Shown here piece by piece: positions 1 to 6,540 of a DNA stretch of 9,560 nt. The translations under genes were made by a program, and so were the position numbers. Below the pieces are notes generated by a model. The model worked only from the letters and a program-made list of their open reading frames with translations. It did no database searches and was not told where the DNA came from. The first letter of the stretch is position 1; each line of letters begins with the position of its first letter. Origin of the DNA: Solirubrobacteraceae bacterium (GTDB lineage: Bacteria > Actinomycetota > Thermoleophilia > Solirubrobacterales > Solirubrobacteraceae); NCBI GenBank assembly GCA_030149625.1, contig JASLHP010000093.1:1-9560 (forward strand). The letters are read 5' to 3'.

Positions 1-788
<788 letters not shown>

Positions 789-803
789 GCGCCAAGGATA
801 GCC

Positions 804-822
804 CCAGACGCTAAAGCTCTGG
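804..822 (-). promoter_or_regulatory. Hairpin in the hpf-secA gap
   Basis: On the minus strand, directly after the hpf stop codon (TAA, 825-823), CCAGA (822-818) can pair with TCTGG (808-804), with an inner GC/GC pair around a TTTA loop and one bulged G. It fills the first half of the 34-bp spacer before secA. There is no T tract, so it is unlikely to be an efficient terminator. It could protect the message end, or affect initiation of secA, whose own Shine-Dalgarno sequence is weak. The stem is visible; the function is inferred. Confidence 0.3.
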
Positions 823-1203
823 TTACGTGCCCGGTAGCGCGCCGATCACGCCGCCGGCTCGCGCGGGCACCGCCTGCTCGCCCACCTTGGACGCGCGGTC
901 GCGCCGGTGACGCAGTTTGTCGCGGTGACGCTTCACCTGGCGAGCCAGCTCGTCGACGACCAGGTTCAGCGAGTGCAGCATCTCCGGCGAGGCGTCGTGC
1001 GCGCGCAGCGTCACACCCTTGAGATACAGGGTGCACTCCGCGACTTGGCTGTCGGCGACGCGCGGATTTGGCTCCTTGAAGATCTCGATCTCCAAGCGAG
1101 CCAGGTCTGAGACCTGCCGCGAGATCTTCCTCAGACGCCGCTCCGCGTGCGTGCGGAGCTCGTCGGTGACCGGGACGTTGCGACCCTTGATGTCGATCTG
1201 CAT
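823..1203 (-). CDS. hpf: Ribosome hibernation promoting factor, short form (HPF/RaiA/YfiA family)
   Basis: Proteins of this family bind the decoding and mRNA channel of the small ribosomal subunit and hold idle ribosomes inactive. The product has 126 residues. Residues 1-100 fit the beta-alpha-beta-beta-beta-alpha fold: [20 protein letters not shown] at the start, a central strand pair ([16 protein letters not shown], about 55-70), then the basic helix [20 protein letters not shown] (81-100). The remaining 26 residues look unstructured ([16 protein letters not shown] at the end). The C-terminal domain of long HPF, which forms 100S ribosome dimers and is usual in actinobacteria, is absent, and the 34-bp gap to secA leaves no room for it. 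The ATG at 1203 was chosen because a strong AAGGAG lies 6 nt upstream. The frame stays open upstream to 1512, but that stretch looks non-coding. The family is confident; hpf versus raiA cannot be settled from sequence alone. Confidence 0.93.
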   Translation of the reverse strand: MQIDIKGRNVPVTDELRTHAERRLRKISRQVSDLARLEIEIFKEPNPRVADSQVAECTLYLKGVTLRAHDASPEMLHSLNLVVDELARQVKRHRDKLRHRRDRASKVGEQAVPARAGGVIGALPGT

Positions 1204-1209
1204 CGTAGG

Positions 1210-1215
1210 CTCCTT
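1210..1215 (-). promoter_or_regulatory. Ribosome binding site of hpf
   Basis: AAGGAG on the minus strand sits 6 nt before the ATG at 1203. This fixes the hpf start and argues against the longer in-frame reading that begins near 1512. Confidence 0.8.
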
Positions 1216-1429
1216 CGGTCGAAGGTCATTGTCTGGCGATGTCTCCGATGCTACGCCGGAGCGCGGCGGATGTAAATGGCTGGTGGACGGATCGTGATCG
1301 TCGTCAAGACGGCGGACGAGCGACACGATTCGACACGCTCGAGCGCCGATGGTCGACCGCACGCAGTCGAGCGCATACGGTCTACGCATTTTGCGGCTAA
1401 GGTATGGGCATCGGTCATTCGCACGTGCT

Positions 1430-1449
1430 ACTATGACTCTTGTCATAGT
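1430..1449. promoter_or_regulatory. Perfect inverted repeat, 8-bp arms with 4-nt spacer; possible operator
   Basis: On the plus strand ACTATGAC is followed by TCTT and then GTCATAGT. The arms match perfectly and are AT-richer than the surroundings, as expected of a site for a dimeric repressor or activator. It lies about 230 bp before hpf, the only nearby gene it could control on the minus strand. It may instead be the first of the three RNA hairpins described separately. I do not recognise the regulator. Confidence 0.45.
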
Positions 1450-1465
1450 CTCACTTTCCGTGAGG

Positions 1466-1488
1466 GGGTCCGCTTCGGCGGGCCCTTT
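1466..1488 (+). terminator. Terminator-like hairpin with UUCG loop and short U tail
   Basis: GGGTCCGC pairs with GCGGGCCC around a TTCG loop and is followed by TTTCGCG. The stem and loop are typical of intrinsic terminators, but the T run is only three bases. Its polarity is against all genes of the window, so it would end a short plus-strand transcript or block antisense transcription into the gene at 1673-2671. Confidence 0.4.
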
Positions 1489-1569
1489 CGCGTTAAGGCC
1501 TCGCCGGGACACGCCCGGCCACGTATGGTCTGCCGCCGGCGCTCCGCCACCAGCCGCAAGGCGCCAGTC

Positions 1570-1619
1570 GCCGACGCTGGGCCGCCAACGGCACGGCCGA
1601 CGCTGGCCGCCGACGGCAC
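1570..1619. repeat. Imperfect tandem direct repeat, two copies of about 25 bp
   Basis: On the plus strand a 25-nt unit (1570-1594) starting GCCGACGCTGG and ending CGGCAC recurs as a 24-nt unit (1596-1619) with the same start and end, differing by one missing G and one base change. The copies lie 54-103 bp beyond the stop of the upstream gene, in non-coding DNA. Two copies with no conserved spacer do not make a CRISPR or iteron array. Local duplication is the simplest explanation. Confidence 0.7.
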
Positions 1620-1640
1620 AGGCTACGGGCGAGAAGCGCA

Positions 1641-1659
1641 GGCGGCGGATCTCGCCGCC
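1641..1659 (-). terminator. Possible terminator after the second nucleotidyltransferase gene
   Basis: On the minus strand GGCGGC (1659-1654) pairs with GCCGCC (1646-1641) around a 7-nt loop, 13 nt beyond the stop codon at 1673. The sequence that follows, TGCGCTTCTCGCC, has scattered T's rather than a run. Position and stem suit the end of the cluster, but the weak tail makes this uncertain. Confidence 0.4.
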
Positions 1660-1672
1660 GCGGGGAAGTCGA

Positions 1673-2671
1673 TCAGCCGCGCGGGCGCAGACTCCGCAAG
1701 ATGCCGCCGTGGCCGGCGATCGCGCCGATCAGGATCGACTCGTGGGCGACCTCGGTGCCTGGAAAGACGATGCTCTCGCGCAACTGCGCGCCGTCACCGA
1801 CGCTCGCGCCGTCACCGAGCACGACCGGCCCCATCAGGCGCACGCGCTCGCCGATGCGCACGTCGCGCCCGATCCAGACCGGCCCCTCGACGTCCGTGTC
1901 GGCTCTCAGCGGCGAGCGCTCGCGCCCGCCCGCGGCGGTCAGCCCCGGGCGGATCTCCTCGCCATCGATCTGCAGATGCAGCTCGCCGCGCAGCGCGTCG
2001 AACGTCCCCTGCCTGAGCTCGCTGAGTGAGCCGACGTCGTTCCAGTACTCGCCCACCTCGTGGATGTGGAACGGCACGTCGTTCTCGAGCAGCACCGGAA
2101 ACACGTCTTGGGCCCAGTCGACGAACGGGCGCGCCGGGAAATAGTCGAAGATGCGCGGCTCGAACAGGTAGATCCCGCAGTTTCCCAGGTCAGACAGCGC
2201 CTCCTCGGGCGCGGGCTTCTCCTGAAAGCCAGTGATGCGACCCTCGCGGTCGTGCAGCACGACGCCGTACTCGCGCGTGTCCGCGACCTGCTTGACCGCC
2301 AGCGTCGCGACGCCGCCAGCCTGTCGGTGCCTGGCGACGAACGCTCCGAGGTCGATGTCGGTGAGCGCGTCACCGGAGATCACCAGGAACGGCTCATCGC
2401 CGAAGAAGTCGGCGCAGCCTCGCACGCCGCCCGCCGTCCCCAAGAGCTCCTGCTCGAAGCGATACGACAGTCGCTGCCCGAAGTACTCGCGGATCGAGTC
2501 CGGGAAGTAGTGGAGATTGGCGATCACCTCGTCGAAGCCGTGGCGCTCGAGCAGCTCGATGATGTGCTCCATCACCGGCCGGTCGAGCACCGGCACCATC
2601 GGCTTCGTGATCTCGTATGTCAGCGGGCGCAGGCGCGTGCCCAGCCCCGCCGCGAGCACCATCGCCTTCAT
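1673..2671 (-). CDS. Sugar-phosphate nucleotidyltransferase with left-handed beta-helix tail (copy 1)
   Basis: The product has 332 residues. The N-terminal nucleotidyltransferase domain (about 1-230) joins a nucleoside triphosphate to a sugar-1-phosphate, releasing pyrophosphate. Seen are the nucleotide-binding AAGLGTRLRPLT (7-18), the metal-binding GDALTDID (100-107), FQEKP (149-153) and YWNDVGS (209-215). Residues about 260-325 have the hexapeptide pattern of a left-handed beta-helix (VWIGRDVRIGERV, VVLGDGASVGDGA). The family includes mannose-1-phosphate guanylyltransferases and glucose-1-phosphate nucleotidyltransferases, and motifs alone do not settle base or sugar. The phosphomannomutase domain fused to some relatives is absent. 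The ATG at 2671 places MKAMVLAAG at the usual start; only 7 bp separate it from the ahcY stop, and the ribosome site is poor, so translation may be coupled to ahcY. The gene is paralogous to the one at 5436-6527. Confidence 0.92.
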   Translation of the reverse strand: MKAMVLAAGLGTRLRPLTYEITKPMVPVLDRPVMEHIIELLERHGFDEVIANLHYFPDSIREYFGQRLSYRFEQELLGTAGGVRGCADFFGDEPFLVISGDALTDIDLGAFVARHRQAGGVATLAVKQVADTREYGVVLHDREGRITGFQEKPAPEEALSDLGNCGIYLFEPRIFDYFPARPFVDWAQDVFPVLLENDVPFHIHEVGEYWNDVGSLSELRQGTFDALRGELHLQIDGEEIRPGLTAAGGRERSPLRADTDVEGPVWIGRDVRIGERVRLMGPVVLGDGASVGDGAQLRESIVFPGTEVAHESILIGAIAGHGGILRSLRPRG

Positions 2672-2678
2672 CTGTCGG

Positions 2679-4151
<1,473 letters not shown>

Positions 4152-4158
4152 GGTCAAT

Positions 4159-4164
4159 CCTCCT
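4159..4164 (-). promoter_or_regulatory. Ribosome binding site of ahcY, probably riboswitch-controlled
   Basis: AGGAGG lies 7 nt before the ATG at 4151 and decides that start. Its CAGG part (4165-4162) can pair with CCTG (4175-4172) just downstream of the riboswitch, around a 6-nt loop. After an A-A mismatch, GG (4160-4159) can pair with CT of the aptamer's 3' strand. This would hide the site when the aptamer is not folded. Confidence 0.75.
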
Positions 4165-4172
4165 GTCCGGTC

Positions 4173-4242
4173 AGGTGAGCGCCCTTACTGCAGAGAGGCC
4201 GAGCGTGGCGGATCGAAGCCCGTCGCAGCGCTCCTCGGCCGG
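4173..4242 (-). promoter_or_regulatory. SAH riboswitch upstream of ahcY
   Basis: SAH riboswitches bind S-adenosylhomocysteine and turn on SAH-recycling genes. On the minus strand the leader has stem P1, GGCCGAG (4240-4234) with CTCGGCC (4203-4197). GAGCGC (4233-4228) follows P1 directly and pairs with GCGCTC (4182-4177) to close the pseudoknot typical of this class. Inside P1 an apical stem forms, CGG (4223-4221) with CCG (4212-4210) around a short loop. The conserved blocks GAGGAGCGCTGC, CCA-GCTCGG and GGCGCTCACC are present as in the Ralstonia aptamer, which I compared from memory. Two core positions differ (4205 and 4184). The aptamer ends about a dozen bases before the ahcY ribosome site, suggesting control of translation. 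Placement in front of ahcY makes the call strong. Confidence 0.93.
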
Positions 4243-4271
4243 ACCCGACGGTATCACACCGCCAGCACCGT

Positions 4272-5354
4272 TCAGCGCTCGGCGAGTGCCGCCTTCAGCT
4301 CCTCGATCAGCTTCACGGGCCCAGGGTCGACGCCGCGCAGAGCAGCGAGATAGATCGAGACGAGATCGCCCAACAGCACCAGCGAGATCACGCGCTCGAT
4401 CGCGGTCTGCCCGCGGGTCTCGAGCCGGTAGCTGGCCGTCGCGTTGCCGGCGATCAGGCGCTCGGTCAGGTCCATTCGCTCCTTTACGCGCGGGTGCGCG
4501 TCGGAGTCGTCGAGAAACACAGCCGAGAAGCGACCCACGGCGCTCGCGCCCTCCCATCCGGAGATCTCGTTGTGGTCGAGCTCGGGCAATTCGTTCCAGA
4601 AGCACGGCTGCTTGGCGTTCTCGTTGATCTGCGTCTTCCAGCGGTAGGCGATCGGGGACGTCAGGCCAGCGCCGGCTACGACCGGGGTCGTCCCGTGCAG
4701 ACCACGCGCGAGTTCCTTGGCGAGCGTGTCCTCCGGCGCGTCCGGACCCCACTCCGTCACCAGTTGCTCGATGTGCGAGGCGGCTACGTCGATCTCGGGC
4801 GTCAAGCGCGGTCCCGCCCCGCACAACGCGGCCACCTCGAGCGCGGCGACGATCATGTAGGCCACGGCGGCTCGCGGCTGAAAGCCGCCCGGCAGCGGGA
4901 TCACGGGCACGCCGTCCGCGCGCGCCATCTCGGCGAGGCGTCCGCCGGTCGTGACAACCGTGCGCTTGGCGCCGAGCGCACCCGCCGACTCGTAGCACGC
5001 GAGTGTCTCCTCGGTGTTGCCGGAATAGCTGGCGCACAGCACCATCGTGTCGGGCGTCGTCCACGGCGGCAGCCCGTACGCACGGGTCACGAAGATCGGA
5101 CGCGAGGCGTGGTCGCCCATCGCGGCTCGCGCGAGCGCGCCGCCGATCGCCGAGCCGCCCATGCCCGCGACGACGAGTCCCGCGCCCGTGTCCCAGTCCT
5201 GCATGATCGCCGACTCCACACGCCACAGGGCGTCGCGGAGATGCTCGGGCAGGGCAAGCACATCGCCCAGCTGGTCGGATGGATCGACGCGGGCGATGCT
5301 CGCGCGCGAGAGCTCCTCCGCGGTGGGTGTCGCGGTCGCGCCGCCGTCGCTCAT
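4272..5354 (-). CDS. Bifunctional phosphoglucose/phosphomannose isomerase (SIS domain)
   Basis: The likely role is interconversion of fructose-6-phosphate with glucose-6-phosphate and mannose-6-phosphate, feeding GDP-mannose synthesis. The product has 360 residues with two SIS domains. In the first are GMGGSAIGG (64-72) and the phosphate-binding SYSGNTEET (109-117). In the second are INENAK (243-248) and ELDHNEISGWEG (258-269). The C-terminal block LLGDLVSIYLAALRGVDPGPVKLIEELK is typical of the family. From the 16-residue spacing in the archaeal enzyme I infer that Glu245 is the catalytic base and His261 the ring-opening residue. The ATG at 5354 has AGGAGG (5370-5365) 10 nt upstream. A similar SIS gene stands near phosphomannomutase and sahH genes in mycobacteria, supporting a mannose-donor role. 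Some actinobacterial relatives are inactive or uncharacterised, but the catalytic residues appear intact here. Confidence 0.9.
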   Translation of the reverse strand: MSDGGATATPTAEELSRASIARVDPSDQLGDVLALPEHLRDALWRVESAIMQDWDTGAGLVVAGMGGSAIGGALARAAMGDHASRPIFVTRAYGLPPWTTPDTMVLCASYSGNTEETLACYESAGALGAKRTVVTTGGRLAEMARADGVPVIPLPGGFQPRAAVAYMIVAALEVAALCGAGPRLTPEIDVAASHIEQLVTEWGPDAPEDTLAKELARGLHGTTPVVAGAGLTSPIAYRWKTQINENAKQPCFWNELPELDHNEISGWEGASAVGRFSAVFLDDSDAHPRVKERMDLTERLIAGNATASYRLETRGQTAIERVISLVLLGDLVSIYLAALRGVDPGPVKLIEELKAALAER

Positions 5355-5422
5355 CTGCTGCTCGCCTCCTGTGATGCCGTGGTGGTTGCTGTCACGGTGC
5401 AGTCTCTCGCGTTTGGGCTCAT
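5351..5422 (-). CDS. Possible 23-residue leader peptide overlapping the isomerase start
   Basis: A short frame starts with ATG at 5422, 13 bp after the stop of the upstream gene. It encodes 23 residues (MSPNARDCTV, then a Thr/Ala/Ser-rich end) and stops with a TGA that overlaps the isomerase ATG as ATGA. It has no good ribosome site and no recognisable family. The overlap is suggestive of coupling but could be chance, because the isomerase has its own AGGAGG inside this frame. Confidence 0.18.
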   Translation of the reverse strand: MSPNARDCTVTATTTASQEASSR

Positions 5423-5435
5423 GGCGCGGTCTCGG

Positions 5436-6527
5436 CTAGAGCTCGATCGCGTCGTCGGGCAGTTCGACACCAGGGAAGATACGCGCCCCGCTCGCGATCA
5501 CGTTGCGAGCCCCGACGATCGCGCCGTCGCCGAGCACCGCGGCGCCGGTGATGCTCGTGCCGTCGCCCACGCGACAGCCGGCCGCGACGATGCAGTCGCG
5601 CAGCTCGCACCCCTCCCCGATCTGCGATCCCTCGAGCACGACCGCGCGCTCGACAGTCGAGTCGGCCCCGACGGTCGCGTCCCGCGCCAGCACTACGAGG
5701 CCGCCGACGTGCGCTCCCGGAGCCACCCGCGCGCCGTGCTCGAGCAACGCCGGAGGTATGACCTCGCCGTCAGCCCGCGCGCCATCCGCGATCGCGAGCC
5801 GCTCACCGCCCAGACGCTCGCGCACAGCCGTCTCGACGTTGCCTTCGAGGATGTCGAAGGTGCCCTGCAGGTAGCGCTCGGGCGTGCCGATGTCGAGCCA
5901 GTAGCTGTCGGAGGGGAACCCGTAGAGGCCGTTCTCGACGAGCCGCGGCCAGACCTCGCGCTCGATCGAGACATTGCGATCGGGCTCCACCAGCTGCAGG
6001 ATCTCGCGCTCGAGCACGTATGCGCCGGCGCTGATCAGGTTGCTGTCGACGGTGCCCGGACTGGGCTTCTCCACGAAGTCGCTCACCGAGCGATCCTCGT
6101 GCAGGATCACGACGCCGTATGCGCTTGGGTCCGCGACGGGCACGAGCGCCAGCGTCGCACGCGCGCCGGCGGCATCGTGCTGGGCGATCTGCGCGGTCAG
6201 GTCGATGTCGGTGAGCACGTCGCCGTTGAGCATCAGGAAGCGCTGCTCGAGCATCGGCTCGGCGAGCTTCAGCGCGCCGGCGGTGCCGCGCGGCTCGGGC
6301 TCCTCGACGAAGCGCAGGCGGATGCCGAACCGCGAGCCGTCGCCGAGCGCCTCGCGCACGCTGTCGGCGAGAAAGCCACAGGACATGATCACGTCATCGA
6401 TGCCGTGCCCGCGCAGCCATTCCAGCATGAACGCGATGAACGGCCGGTCCACGAGCCTTACGACAGGCTTGGGCACGGTCGCGGTGAGCGGGCGCAGGCG
6501 TGTGCCCTGCCCGCCCACGAGGATCAC
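5436..6527 (-). CDS. Mannose-1-phosphate guanylyltransferase-like nucleotidyltransferase (copy 2)
   Basis: The expected reaction is GTP plus mannose-1-phosphate to GDP-mannose. The product is 363 residues when started at the GTG at 6527. Seen are the nucleotide-binding LVGGQGTRLRPLT (3-15), the metal site LNGDVLTDID (100-109), FVEKP (151-155), ISAGAYVLE (165-173), SIEREVWPRL (187-196) and YWLDIGTPERYLQG (209-222), the last group typical of ManC-like guanylyltransferases. From about 270 a left-handed beta-helix follows (TVGADSTVERAVVLEGSQIG, GAAVLGDGAIVGA). Relatives usually begin MQAVILVGG or MKAVILVGG; the same residues are encoded upstream (QAV), but the only codon in the usual start position is ATC (6536). 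The GTG at 6527 is the nearest standard start and would clip the first strand by about three residues. It lies 13 bp after the dehydrogenase stop, so the two are probably co-transcribed. Exact nucleotide and sugar remain inferred. Confidence 0.92.
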   Translation of the reverse strand: MILVGGQGTRLRPLTATVPKPVVRLVDRPFIAFMLEWLRGHGIDDVIMSCGFLADSVREALGDGSRFGIRLRFVEEPEPRGTAGALKLAEPMLEQRFLMLNGDVLTDIDLTAQIAQHDAAGARATLALVPVADPSAYGVVILHEDRSVSDFVEKPSPGTVDSNLISAGAYVLEREILQLVEPDRNVSIEREVWPRLVENGLYGFPSDSYWLDIGTPERYLQGTFDILEGNVETAVRERLGGERLAIADGARADGEVIPPALLEHGARVAPGAHVGGLVVLARDATVGADSTVERAVVLEGSQIGEGCELRDCIVAAGCRVGDGTSITGAAVLGDGAIVGARNVIASGARIFPGVELPDDAIEL

Positions 6528-6540
6528 GGCTTGGATGGGC

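Larger units (their letters stand above)
1430..1488 (+). ncRNA. Candidate structured RNA: three adjacent hairpins, the last terminator-like
   Basis: Read on the plus strand there are three consecutive stem-loops with almost no linker. The first has an 8-bp stem (1430-1437 with 1442-1449) and a TCTT loop. The second has a 5-bp stem CTCAC/GTGAG (1450-1454 with 1460-1464) and a TTTCC loop. The third has an 8-bp stem (1466-1473 with 1478-1485) containing one G-U pair and the very stable C(UUCG)G loop, followed by TTT. On the minus strand the third stem has a C-A mismatch in place of the G-U pair, a CGAA loop and no T tail, so the plus strand is favoured. No good plus-strand promoter was found and no known RNA family was recognised. 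Stems are seen; the RNA gene is inferred. Confidence 0.35.
1204..1672. other. 469-bp gene-free region between the second nucleotidyltransferase and hpf
   Basis: No reading frame here on either strand resembles a known protein. In minus-strand order the region holds a GC-rich hairpin just after the upstream gene (1641-1659), an imperfect tandem repeat (1570-1619), a GCCGGG/CCCGGC hairpin with a 5-nt loop (1503-1519), three back-to-back hairpins (1430-1485), the 8-bp palindrome GCACGTGC (1421-1428), a longer-loop inverted repeat CGAGCG/CGCTCG (1317-1341), and the hpf ribosome site. The part from about 1380 to 1450 is less GC-rich than the surrounding genes, as a control region often is. A promoter for hpf-secA is expected here, but I could not find a convincing -35/-10 pair on either strand. 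Confidence 0.7.

Noticed and set aside
1381..1449. Promoter candidates near TAAGGT (1398-1403) and TACTAT (1429-1434) on the plus strand
   Set aside because: Neither has a recognisable -35 element at 16-18 bp, so no promoter is annotated.
1204..1512. In-frame upstream extension of hpf, adding about 103 residues
   Set aside because: The AAGGAG site 6 nt before the ATG at 1203 and the usual family start MxIxIxGRN fix the start. The extension looks like translated non-coding DNA and crosses the hairpin array.
1570..1619. Possible CRISPR-like or iteron array
   Set aside because: There are only two imperfect, directly adjacent copies, with no spacers and no cas or replication gene nearby.
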